NCBI GenBank assembly: GCA_023634235.1
Contig: JAMKCF010000012.1
Location: 4,694,329-4,758,328, forward strand
Direction of reading: 5' to 3'
Source: Pisaster brevispinus
Lineage: Eukaryota > Echinodermata > Asteroidea > Forcipulatida > Asteriidae
Length of the DNA: 64,000 nucleotides
The notes below the pieces were generated by a model. The model searched no databases. It saw only the letters and a program-made list of their open reading frames with translations, and was not told the origin of the DNA. Positions within the stretch are counted from its first letter, which is position 1, and each line of letters opens with the position of its first letter. Of the stretch, positions 12,101 to 25,200 are shown in pieces. Made by a program: the position numbers and the translations under genes.

Positions 12101-15100
12101 AAAAATCCAGAGAAACCATGTTCAGAAACCCATCACACCATAACAAGCACTCGACGTCACATCCTGTCCCTCAACAGACCGCAACCCATTAGGTTATAAA
12201 AAGCTACATGTAACAAATGGCGTTGTGCAGTATAATCTAATAAACTTGGTATTTATAGAGTGATGAAATAGAAATTTCAGTATATATAGGTGGTATGCCT
12301 AGCACAAGTGCCAGAAGAACCCTCCCAACACCCCCCAACCCATTTCAGTTCAATCAAAAATCAGTGTTTTCATTCCCAGAAGCAAAAGCAGTTCAAGAGA
12401 TTGTGCTATTTTCATTGCACCACCCAAGATCTGGAGCAATTTTCCTTGCATCATCAGAGAATCTTCTGAGTTTTCTGAGTTGAAAGGTCTGATCAAAAGC
12501 CACTTTTTTTTTCAAGAGCTTACATTACAGTCAAATGAGCAAAGACTGACGGAGTGTTTAACTTCGTATTGTAACAATTGATTTATTGATAGCAGATTGA
12601 TGGTTTGATTCAGTTGTGGTTAAATCATATTTTGGTTTTCAATAGAACAGCTGTTCTGTGAAGGTACCATTACCCCATCATCACGTTGTCTCTTAAAAAT
12701 CAATAGTCAAATCACCCTGAAGCAATAATTGGCTGTATTTATGGTCAAATTACCCATGGCTTTAATCAACACCTGGGCCCAATTTCACAGAGTTGCCTGA
12801 GCACAAAAAGTAGCTACCAGAATAAGGTTACCAGCCAAAATACCATTCCATATGTGCCATTTGTGACTGGTCACCTGCATGTTTTTGCTTAGTAGAAAAA
12901 TCGATCAGTGATATTTGCTACTTAAGTATCTTGTTGAAATTCGGCCCTGGTGGTTGTCACCCGATACTTCATGGAGGCAACAGAAGGCAGTTGCTTCCGA
13001 GGTCATTCCCTTGGTGCCCCATCAAAAATGTCCAGAATAAAATAATAGCAAATTTTTCTCGTCATAGAGGTGCCCTTTTACAAGGCAAACCTGCCGAATT
13101 AGACAAGATCTTAATGATACCCATCCCTTTAACTGCCTGCAGCCAACATTGGTATTTGTCAAAGACAAGTATCTGCATTTTATGTGACCCCAACACATGC
13201 ATGAAATTACAAACCTGCAACAAGGTGAAGCTCAATCGGTCATCAGAGTCGTGAGAAAATAGTGGGGAAAAAAACTTTATATATTTTCACTGTTTTAACA
13301 TCGCGTTTTGGACTTGCTTCACTAGTTTCTCCAAAACTATCTCAAGGGAAGTCCTACTCTATGACCATCTTTACACCATGATACAAGGTAGTACATGTAC
13401 TGTACATGTATGTGCAAATGTTTGAACATTTATACTGACATGACTGATGCGTTTAACATCGCGTTTTGGACTTGCAAGATCAAAACTCACTGCTTCACTA
13501 GTTTCTCCAAAACTACAGCATTTTAAGCAAAACTATTTCAAGGGAAGTCCTACACCATGACCATCTTTACACCATGATACAAGGTACATGTAGTACATGT
13601 ACATGTATGTGCAAATGTTTGAACATTTATAGTATACTGACATGACTGATGTTGTGCCAACCCTTTAATGAAGAGTGCCCTCAGGCACTGGCAAATCAAA
13701 CAAAATCTTAAAATTCTCTTGTGTCTGTTTGTTCACAATGAAATCTCTTCCTTCACATTGGCCTAAAGGTATGTATCCTTCAACAAGTAATGACTGTATC
13801 ACTATGGTCAATATCAAGGCAATTTGAATTCCTGGGTCCTGGCTCTATGATGATACATAGCAGCGTGTGGGATTCTCCTCTGCAGTGTTGTGACAGTTCG
13901 TATTTGATTGACACCTCGAGAGGTCAATAGGGGTCAGATGTCTGCATTCCAGACATGCTGGGGCTGTGTACTGATTGCTGTATTGAATAATAGTGATGTA
14001 GGAGATAGAGTGATCAATACTTCTTTGAGGAGAGGGTTCTGGGTCTAAACTGCGAGGCAGATGCTGTCATTGTCACCGCCTACATGTAAGGGTTCCAGAT
14101 GGGGGCCCTTCATATCCTCATTGGGAGAAGAGTCTTCCAATTGGGGTCAAAAGTTTGCCCTAATTGGGATACTGATTTTGGACCAATGATATTCTCAATG
14201 GGGAAAGTGGGTTCAGTCAGGGTTCAAATTTTATCCCAATTGGAACACTGATAAGAGTAACTATAAATATAAATATAAATAGTAAACTTGCGGGTACAAC
14301 CATGTGTAAAAAACTCTTTGAGGGAGTGTTGGCTCTGAAAAGAGCCGGTTTGGTCTCGACGTTTCGAACAGTATACTCTGCTCGTCTTCAGGAGAATGAA
14401 TGTTAGACCACTGATGTTAGACCAATGATATCCTCATTAGGCAAAATGGATTCTGTTTAGGGTTAAAAGTTTACCTCAATTGGGATACTGATTTTGGACC
14501 AATGATATCCTCATTGGGCAAAGCGGGTTCCACTGAGCCTTAAAAGTTTACCATCAATATTGTCATTAGAAGAAGAGGCTTCCAATCCGGCTCAAAATTT
14601 GCCCCAATTGGAATACTGAAATTTGGACCAATGATATCCCCATTGGGCAAACAGGTTCCACTTTAAAGTTAAAAGTTTACCGTCTTCAGGAGAATGAATG
14701 TTAGACCACTGATGTTAGACCAATGATATCCTCATTAGGCAAAATGGATTCTGTTTAGGGTTAAAAGTTTACCTCAATTGGGATACTGATTTTGGACCAA
14801 TGATATCCTCATTGGGCAAAGCGGGTTCCACTGAGCCTTAAAAGTTTACCATCAATATTGTCATTAGAAGAAGAGGCTTCCAATCCGGCTCAAAATTTGC
14901 CCCAATTGGAATACTGAAATTTGGACCAATGATATCCCCATTGGGCAAACAGGTTCCACTTTAAAGTTAAAAGTTTACCATCAATGTCATTAGGAGAAGA
15001 GGGTTCCTATCTGGATTTACATGTAAAGGGTAATTTCCCATTTGGGAAATTCTTTGATCTCTGTGAGCTCCCCCTGAACAACATGTATTCTATACATGTA

Positions 15101-18100
15101 GGAACAAAATATTGGTTAATTGTAATTTTCTCTAACCTTGAAACTTGGTCTGCAAGTCATTGTGAAAACATTGATTGGTTTAGCAGGCTCATGTACATAA
15201 ACCTGGGCGGCATTAAAGTTGCTGTGGGACACACAACCCACTGTCAATGGCAGGGTGGTGAGTAAGGGCTTTGTACAATTTGTTTTTTCCCTCATCACCA
15301 TTTTCTTGATGTTATTCAGAGACACCCCCCAAAAAATGAATTAATAAATAAATAGATTCACAAGTACCGTTGATTTCTTTTCTTTTTATATGACATGCAT
15401 GTTGGTATTTTCTAGGCCTTTCTCAAATGTGTATTTAAAGGAGTTCAGTGATTTTCTAAAAGAAGATGTGCTATTTTCTAAAAGGAGATGTGCTATTTTC
15501 TCAAAGGAGAACATGGTTTTTCTCCAAGGATACATTTTTTTTCTTAAAAGTGATATTCAAATTTTTTTCAATGAGTTTTGTGATTTTCTCCAAGAAGTTA
15601 TGAGAATTTCTCGATGAAAGTGTTATTTTATTGAATGGGTTATGTAATTTCCTTCAAGGTGTTACGTTATTTTCTCCACGGTACAGTGGACATCATCATA
15701 TAAAATCACGTGACATATAGTGATGTCCAGTATGTGCAGCCATAGTAAATAACAAGGCCAGCATCTGGTTCTCACCAAGGACTTGAAGAGTAGATTAATG
15801 ATTAAACATCTTAAAGATGAGTTATCCAAAGGATCGGTTATAGTTATTGAGAGGGAAAAAAAACTCATCTTAAGGTCTCTGATTTCTAAGTGAAATTGAG
15901 TGCTGGATTTATAGGTAGGCCTGGGAGGCCACAGCCCCCTGATGCCCGGGTATCGACCAAGTCTTTTTTGAAAATATATTCCTTCAACATTATGATATTC
16001 TTGGGAGGAATCTAAAAGAATGGCACATTTCTCACTCTAAAGCCAACATTTTTGTTGAATCCATTGACAAGAAGAGTCCACTTTAGGGACCACTAGCTAG
16101 AAGTGACAGAAGTTTCTTGTTCCTATCTTCATACTTTGTAATGATTGTAAATCTTGTCTCTTTTTTCTTTTCTTTTTTCTTCCAGTTTGTAAAAGCTGCC
16201 TGGTGAAGTTCCTGGAGGAGAACAACACCTGTCCTGTCTGTCACCTAGTAATCCACCAAAGTCATCCACTCAACTATGTCGGGTAAGTTGACAGAGGGCA
16301 AGTGACCTAGGCTAGGGTTACGTCATTTAATCGTTTTACCGTGAAAAAAAAAATGTTGAAATCCGTACCCAAATTTTATTAACGGTTAAATAAAGCCGAA
16401 GCCGACAGTAAAAATTTTTTTAAAAATTATAAAGTTAAATTGTTAGCTCCAGTTGACATCCCTTTTTTAGGTGGAACTTAATTCTCTAATCTTAATTCCC
16501 TACAAGTTGTAAAATATCATTCTCAATCCCCTACACTACGTTTTGCTTTGTACCCAGCCACACCTGTGGTTTGTGATTTTGTGCCTGTGCAGACTGGATA
16601 AACTGTTCTGCTTTTAATCCTTATCCATCCTGGAAAGTGTGTTGACATCTCAGCTCTCCTTTCACATGTGGGCTGATGGAATCGGTAGAAACTGTTGAAT
16701 GGTTTACATGTACGAATGAACTGTCTTGGGCTATGGCTTTGGTCATTGGCTACAGATGCACTGTAGAAGCATAGGTCTTTACATTGATCAGCCACAGCCA
16801 AAGCCCCCCTAATTGGATGCAGCCTTAGGTGTAAGCTGGCTCATCCCATCACCCTCCATCCCACTCACTTCCCTTGCTCATTCCCCTGCTGATACACCTG
16901 CTAATACATGTAGTTTCTCATATTTTGCCCTTGTTGCATATTTTATGGTGATAAAGATGGGAACACTTCACATTTCAGACACTCACAGGCTTTTGTTACA
17001 TCTAATGTAGAGAAATCAATCAAATCATTAGTTATCCATTCGTGACATTGATAATTGGGTCATTGCGCTTATTCAGACGAAAATCACTTACTCATTTATA
17101 GTTGGACCGTGTAGCGTAGAGCTGTGCATTGACTTGAGGGCGAACATCCCTCCTACATGTACAGGTTGTAGCCGTATCAGCTCTTCCACGGTTGTGTACA
17201 AACCTATGGTGAAGCTGAAAAGTTTGTATGGCTGTTGTGTGGCTTTTTGCATGACATCTGCGTCATAGAATCAATTTACCAAAAGTGAAGATGTGTTCAG
17301 TTACTCTGCATACATTAAAGCTTGACTTTACAGCACTTAAGAAGATGAAGTGCAAACCTGCTGCGGTTGATGCTCAGACTGGTGTCGATGCGCAAGAATA
17401 AATGCTGTGAATATTTGCAAGCAAAGGTGCTCTTTATTAATCAACATGTACGTACATACATGACTGAAAGATGTCTGTGACCTGAACAGATCAAAACATC
17501 TGTGAGTTTTGAAATGAAGACTTCTTACTGGGGTTGTAAGTTGTAAGTTCCTTCTACTATTCAAAGGGGGGATCAGGTTGGCTTACTAGTTTCTTTCCCC
17601 GTCTTTCACCTCTGCGGGCTCTGGTTCGAATCCTGCTTTAGACCAGAGCCTTGCATGTGGATTGCGCTTTCAATCTATACATGAATGCTTGGGGGGGGGG
17701 GGTTTCCCCCGTTTGGGGTTTTCTGCCCATGTCTAAAACTGAACATTTCTCTATCATCTCCTATTCATTGGATGGCCCATGGCTGTTTGATGTGTGATCA
17801 AATAAAAAAAACATTTAGTTGTTTGAGCAGTTGCAGTTGTGGGTTGTTGACTTCAGTGACCTTTTTGACCTGTAGAGCATTGACCTTTACCCTGGGGGGG
17901 GATTGATTATACTCTATGTAGAATAACCTTGTCCAAGTGATGGATGAGGCTGTCAGTGTCATCATCCTGTGTTTTGAAATTGACTTGCATGTGGGTACAT
18001 GATGTTCAAATTTTTATTTTATTTTTTTTATTAATTTTTTTTTTCCATACCTAACATGTGTCAATGACTCCCTTCTTTTGTAAGTGTTTTATGACCCCAC

Positions 18101-19223
18101 TCAGCATTTAAATTTTTTTTTTTATAAGAAGTCAAATTGGAATGGGCTTTTTTTATACAGCGAATGCTCTTTATGTGCCTGCATTTGTTATGGATTTTCA
18201 TTAGGGACAGTCAGTTGGCCATGGTGACAGGTTTATGCTTCCCCCTTTTGACATGTGAAGGATATCCTCAGCCAGCAAGCTATTAAATTGAAATGATTGC
18301 GGACTGACTGCAGTGATATTGCCAGTGAACCATGCTTGGTCCGGGTCCGGTTCTTACTAAAAGTATGTCACTGCATTTCTTATGAAAATAATGAGTCTGT
18401 GCCGTGACAATCAACCACCATCTGTCATGGTGTAGATTGTAAACCAAATACTAAGTGGGTTGTTGGGACATACACCACTTGTTCATTGAACTCTATACAT
18501 GGTGTACTTGGGATCCATATTATGGGTGGAATAATGCAGATGCCCACTTTTGGAGGTGGGGGGGGGGAAGCAATTTCATAAAGCTAACAAGCAAAAAGAC
18601 TACCTTGATACAGAAATATCTTGCTGCTAAGCAGAAGTAGGCTACCCCCCCCCCAAAAAATGCTGTGTATTCTTATTTTTATGACTGGTACAGTCCCATT
18701 ATTTTTCAGGTGAGCATGTGAATTTGCTAAGTGAGTCTGCTTATCAGCTCCATAAAACTGGGTGTAGACATGGTCTAGACATGGTCTAGATAAACCAATT
18801 AAGTTCTTGTCAATCTGGCATAAAGAGTATGCATACGTGTACATGTAGGCCTTTTTATTACATGTAATTGTGCAACAAAAATTATTGGGCGCGTAATGCA
18901 GAGTTGTTTAATTTTAAAATTACTGATAACATTTTAAGGTCTTTTTTTTTCAAACTCACTTCATATAAAGAGTGCTGAAAATAGACCATGTGGGCCTAAC
19001 CTGTAACATCATCTGTTGTCTTTATTCTTGTATGGTGTTTATGCAATTTTAAATGTATAACGTGATTATAGTGATAGTGGGTTTACTTCTTCATTGTGTG
19101 CTTTTACTCTATTGTATTATTTATTAACTTGTTGTTTACTGATTTATTGGTTTACTGTATATTTTGTTGTGTTTTCCTGTGCAGCGTTTTGAGATTTTAT
19201 GTAAAACGCTATATGAAGAATAA

Positions 19224-19258
<35 letters not shown>

Positions 19259-22200
19259 CAGATGTTTACAAAAGAGCCACAGAGCCTGGACTTCCTGCAG
19301 GCATTATTTTTGTACACAGCTCTAAATGTTGTGTTTTATGGAGATTGCACTGTCTGATTTTTATCACCTGTTTGACATGAAGAAAGTGGGCACATCTCAA
19401 AACTTGTTCAGCTGTTATATAACTCTTTAGTTTATGTGGACATTGTGTATAGACCGTATTGAATAACCCCTTTGTTGCTATGAAAGTCGCCATCCTGTAG
19501 GGCAAACCGTATGCGCGTCTAAACGCGTACATCAATGAAGCACGCAGCGTTCCCGGTTTGATTTCTACGGCGCGGCACATGCACGCACACCATCACGCAC
19601 ACGCTAGACGCCATGTTGTAGGGCAGATATTTGAATGGTGACGTCATATTCAATACGGTCTATTAAAAATGTAATACAAATTTCCCATTGTAGTATCTTG
19701 CCTGCTCGGCAGTGTCCCGGAATGCACAAGATAAAGGTTGCATGGTCAGTACTCAGCTAATTACGGGTTTAGGGAAAAAACCTAAAACGTTATATTTTAC
19801 ATCAGGTATAAATTGATTGCAGTACCCCACTACTAATTCTAGGATTCGAACTGGCTTCTCAGTCAACCTCTTGCTAGTGGTCTATTTGTTTCAAAATCAG
19901 CTTTAGAATTTGGAAGGTCATGGGTTCAAATCCCAGGCAGGCAGGCAGGCAGTAGCGGGGCAGGCAGATAGGAGAAGTATTTTGGGGGAATTGTACTTTT
20001 GATGATACAAGCGTGGAATTTGGCACACAGTCAGATTACGTCATGGAAAATGGTATTTGGCTATAGGGCCAGCGCAGCGTTTTACTTTGAAAAAAATATA
20101 TAGATCGAATCAGGAACAATACACGTAGCAGCCATTTTGTAACTTTTGAAAATTGCTTGTTTAAGTCTACCTAAGGACAAATCTGTGATGGCCCTATTGC
20201 CAAATATCTTTCTCTCGGCACACTCTGACCGTGTGCCATATTCCATGCTTGTATCATCTAGGCACAGTCCCATCACCTAGCTGCTGAGGTGCATGTGGGT
20301 GTTTTTTCCTCTCCCTACAGTACAGGACTGAGCTTATACAGTGCCTATCGTACATGGACGATGACCACAAACTGAAACCAAACTGTTCTTTATTTCCGTT
20401 GTTATAATTTGTTTCATCTCCGATTTTCCTCCATTGCAGGTTCGATCGGACAATGCAAGACATAGTATACAAGCTGGTACCAAATTTACATCAAAGTAAG
20501 TGTACATATTATTAACAAAATATATCAAAAAGCCTAGATTTATGGGCCACAAATTCCTGTTGACATTTTGTATCCATGAAGGATGGTTGAGTGCAGGTAC
20601 TTGGCACTTGACAGGTAATGAAAAATAGCAGTAATTTTTTCTCACCTTTATTAAAAAAAAAGACTTCCCATGCTCGTCAGTATTCAGCAGCTGTACTTTC
20701 TTTTTAGGCTAAATATTTTGTTTCTGTGATGCAGACTCGGTTATGAATACCTGACAACCAGCCCTGCAATTTACATACATTGAAGTGCCACATTTGAAAA
20801 TGCTGGCAGCTGCTCTCTAGGCGGATATTGTGTACCAGTTTGCCTAATGAAACTGTACAAAATTCTTGTAGGAGGGTTTTTGCTTGAATTTGATGGATTC
20901 AACGAGTACGATGGTGATAAGTTCGATCTGGGGTGTTGTGTCTCGTACTTCATAGTCAAACTCTGGAGAAAACCCCCGGGGAAAAAAATGTAATAAAATA
21001 GTTAATAACTCATATGTATGTGTAGGGTAAAAGACAAAAGAATAAAAACATCCCCTAAAACAAAATAACAATAATTTGAAATACATTTATGCATAAAAAT
21101 CCGGTATTACTAAAGTTACCAAATGAAGTCCATAGATGGTTTTTGGTTTCGATTTTTGGGGGGTTTTTTTTGGGGGGGGGGTTTCTGAGTCACCACACTA
21201 TTTGATTCTGATAGATTTAGTGGTTTGGGGTTAAACAATCAAGTTGTTAAAGGTAGCAGTGCAGTTAAGTCATCAACTAGCTCAGAACTGTTATCTGGAA
21301 TATTATTGTTACACCAAGGGACCCTCAAACATGACTAGCACTATAACACGTAGGCCTGCAGAAAAGAAGATGATGAAGAGATGTCAGTTGTTAGATGTGG
21401 GACTCCCGGAGGAAAAAACAAAACAAAAAAGAGAGAGAACCCATGCAATCAGGTAGGGACTGAATACCCAAGCCACATGCACGGCTCTAGTCTTGGATTT
21501 GAACTGGGGTTCATGGAGGTGCAATCAGGTAGGGACTGAATACCGAAGCCACAAGCACGGCTCTAGTCTTGGATTTGAACTGGGGTTCATGGAGGTGCAA
21601 TCAGGTAGGGACTGAATACCCAAGCCACATGCACGGCTCTAGTCTGGGATTTGAACTGGGGTTCATGGAGGTGCAATCAGGTAGGGACTGAATACCCAAG
21701 CCACATGCACGGCTCTAGTCTGGGATTTGAACTGGGGTTCATGGAGGTGCAATCAGGTAGGGACTGAATACCCAAGCCACATGCACGGCTCTAGTCTGGG
21801 ATTTGAACTGGGGTTCATGGAGGTGCAATCAGGTAGGGACTGAATACCCAAGCCACATGCACGGCTCTAGTCTGGGATTTGAACTGGGGTTCATGGAGGT
21901 GCAATCAGGTAGGGACTGAATACCCAAGCCACATGCACGGCTCTAGTCTGGGATTTGAACTGGGGTTCATGGAGGTGAAAGGCTGGGGAGAAACCACTGA
22001 GCCAACCTGAATACGCCAAGTGTAATTTATTCAATAACGGGAGACTTCTGAAGCACGTGTTGATTCATCAAAGTGTTTGACTTCAATTTGAATAAAACAT
22101 ACCTTTGGTTTTATTTTTCACAGTAATTTGTTTATTTATTGGTTCATTTTCTCTCCCCCCCCCCCAAAGGTGAGAAGAGGAAAGAGAAGCTTTTCTACGA

Positions 22201-25200
22201 ATCCTTTGGGAAGAAGGAGCCAGAAGAGAAAGAAGGTAAGTGGCCAAGTTGGAATTTTTTCAGTAGGAAAATGCGCCAAGTTGGAATACAAGACAAAATC
22301 ATATCAATTAGAAAATGCCCAAGTTGGAATAGAAGACGGAATCATATCAATTTGAAAATGCCCAAGTTGTAATACAAGACTGAGTCATCTCAATTGGAAA
22401 ATGCCCAAGACAGAATCAGGCCATTTGCCAATTAGCAGCTGCAGCTGTGGCCGTGGTTGGAACACTTAAATTAAACATGTGTTGAAACATATGCATGGTA
22501 GGCTGCCCTTGGTAGCACCCTTACAGGGTTTGCCCTTAACTATTTAGTGGCTGGCCAGCAGGACCAGCTAGCTTGTCATTTCACTGTTCCATCAGCTTTT
22601 TCACTGGTCTATATTTCACATTAAATGAGGATGGTTTCCAACACTGAACTAGCCAGCCGGAGCACTTGGAGAGAATTTTGACTGGTCCTCTGGTGTTTTA
22701 ACTACCATTTGGCCAGTGGACCACTGTTAAGGGAGAATCTTGCCTCAGCAGTTCAGACATGTCTCTCATATCAGTTCAAAATGCCTAAGTTTGGAACACA
22801 GAATTTTATCAGTTGGAATACTTACTTCAGCATATTCTATACAATAATCTTGAGCTTAAATAAATATTAGTGTGCTAGTATTGTTTCACCATGTTGTTTT
22901 GGGGTTTTCTTTGTTTCCATTAAAAACATTTTTAGGGGAATTTCCCTTGTTCTTCCTGGTTTCCGCAAATCTGTAATATTCCCCGTGTAATCAATACCCT
23001 CGTTGCAAGTACAGCAATGAGGAAATGTCCGAAGCGGAAACTGACAAGGTTGGAATTGGTTTAGAGGGGAATTCACAGAGTGTAAAAGTACCCGTGGGTC
23101 TGTTTGCCAACCACTCGGCTTGCTTTGCTGTGTCGGGGGGCTTTTTGAGACTACAGATTGAAGGCGTTGTATAGAACTATTATTACCAAAGTAGGAATTG
23201 GTCATGTTTTTGACCAGTTGAGGACATGTGTGAACCGAATTTATGTAATGCAAAATAATTAAAACAAACTGGTTTTCTATTGTTGTTATTATTATCTTGA
23301 TATTTGGCCATTGATACAAGAAGACAACTTATAGGCCCCCTAAGCAGTCAAAATGAAATAAAACTGTGAATGTAATTCAAGGAAATTGGCCGTTGAAAGC
23401 GCCCTCATGCAGTAAAATGAAAGGATCAATTGAAACGCTGCATTTTATAGAACAGATCACCAACACGTTTGCCATTTTAGGGATCACTTGAAAGACTTAG
23501 AATATTTCATTCCTGGAAGGGTTATGCCTAAGAAGAAGAAAAAACACCTTTTCTTAGAAAATCTGAGCATCTGTGGGAAGCCACCTTGGGTACCATAGCT
23601 GATGAGGGCATTTGATCAGGAATATGATTCGTTACGATATTTCCTGTTTTTGTTTTGGGGTTTGTTTGTTTGTTTTTTTCCTGGGCCTTTCAGGCCTTTG
23701 ATTTGTCAGGATTTTTCCCTAATCTCCCTGCACCTTCAGATTGTTGTGAAAGAGGCAAACTTGCCATCACAGACATGAAAGACTTGGCCCTTGTTATGAC
23801 CAGACTGCGAGATATCTATAAACCTCTAAAAGATGTAACACTCTGTTACAGTCAGGGAGCTTCATTTCCACACCAAGAATAAATTGCCATCCAGTTTCCA
23901 GGATTTTTCTTTTTCATACAACCTCATCCTTGGCCTTTAGTTTGTCTTGATAGAGGCAAGACTGCTGTCTCTGAAATAAATGACTCTGCCTTTGTTATGA
24001 CCAAACCTTCAAATGTCTGTTTGAAATGATGTACAATGTCTTTACGTCTCTGAAATGTAACAGCCTGTGCATACAGGGAGCTTCATCTCCACACTAAGAC
24101 GGAACTGTTTTAATCAAATTTTCTGGATTTCATCTTCATTTTCATACAATCTCACCCCTGATGGATGCAGTGACTTTCTAACATTCTAAGCTTGAAATTC
24201 TAAGATTGACTCAATCATAAGAAAGGCTTGACTAGGTTTCCACTTATCCTTCAGGTCTGAAAAAAGGATAATTCTCTCAAATGTGTTTTCTTAACTCTAA
24301 ATTTTACACGATTCCCATTTCAGGTTTAAATGCTGTCAGAATTGGGGACTTTAGGGACGCTAGGTGGCAGCAGACTTACCAGGTAAATCCATTGTTCTCG
24401 GTAATGTGCGCATGCTCAGAACTATATAAACAATGGAAGCTTACCTGGTAAGTCTGCTGCCACCTAGCATTCAGAAGTCTCCCATTACTACTGTATTTTG
24501 AGTCCTTAGGTTTGCGGGCGGTTTGGTTTTTATTACATGTAGTTTAAATTTAAATTGCAAGCGTGTGAGTTGTTAAGAATGATAGGTCACTGGATGCGTT
24601 AAAAAGCAAATTTGTCCTCGTAAAAGAGTTTCTTCCCTGTGGGCTAGCTCAGAGCAACATCTCGGAGTCATGTTACTGGAGGAAATTTACAGGCAACCAG
24701 TTCCAGGCAATCTCCAAAAAGAAATTAAATTCACACTTCAAAATTCACATAGTTTTCTTGGGTGTTATAGAAGACACTGAGACTAGCAGTTGGCCCTTGT
24801 GTAGCCATTTTTACATAATATGATAATCCAAACCCAATGAAATCCAACAAAATAGAGTACATGAACTTAACCCCAAAACTTGGCATTTTCCATTTATAGT
24901 ATTATTTTCCATATACAGTAATATAAATGCCCCCCCCCAAAAAAAAAAAACCAAAACAACAACAACATGTTAAAAATGTACGACAATTGGCACTGTTTAC
25001 ATGATTTACATGTACATTCCACCAGATAATTTAAAATTATTTATGGTTTACATTTCACGCTGCGCCAGAAACCTGTCTTCCATTGTTGCATTCCTGAAAA
25101 CGGAAAAAAAAGGGAGAAGTTTCTGATGTAATCCTTGAGGATCCATTTGCTTTCCCTGCCTTGGAACTGATAAATTCAGGGCTGTCAAATAATTCCTTCA

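Larger units (their letters stand above)
14090..14980. repeat. degenerate tandem repeat with an exact 2 x 298-bp block
   Basis: Units share GGACCAATGATATCCTCATT and TTAAAAGTTTACC. Positions 14383-14680 and 14681-14978 appear identical. The duplicated block begins inside the hammerhead-like motif: its CTGAAGA half (minus strand) is copied but the GAAA half is not. Diverged units also lie at 14100-14245. Confidence 0.85.
845..16185 (+). other. PCGF3 intron 1 (15.3 kb)
   Basis: No coding exon recognised. It holds the LINE at about 4607, the RTE scrap at 9829, palindromic MITE-like elements (1641-2300, 4080-4275, 4288-4432, 6892-7044, 12774-12949), a SINE fragment near 5800-5942, the 298-bp tandem pair and the clearest hammerhead-like motif. 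The rest looks like ordinary diverged intronic DNA. Confidence 0.8.
16283..20439 (+). other. PCGF3 intron 2
   Basis: No exon recognised. It contains a tRNA-headed SINE (17566-17812), a diverged palindromic element (about 18568-18764), a retroposon tail with (TTA)n (19170-19258), a palindromic MITE (19451-19661) and a short CAGG repeat (19932-19955). Confidence 0.75.

Noticed and set aside
21445..21976. CRISPR-like array
   Set aside because: Units are head to tail with no unique spacers and the genome is animal; it is a tandem repeat.
22867..23319. 150-codon minus-strand open frame in intron 4
   Set aside because: No domain, signal or homologous pattern recognised, and composition is like the surrounding intron.
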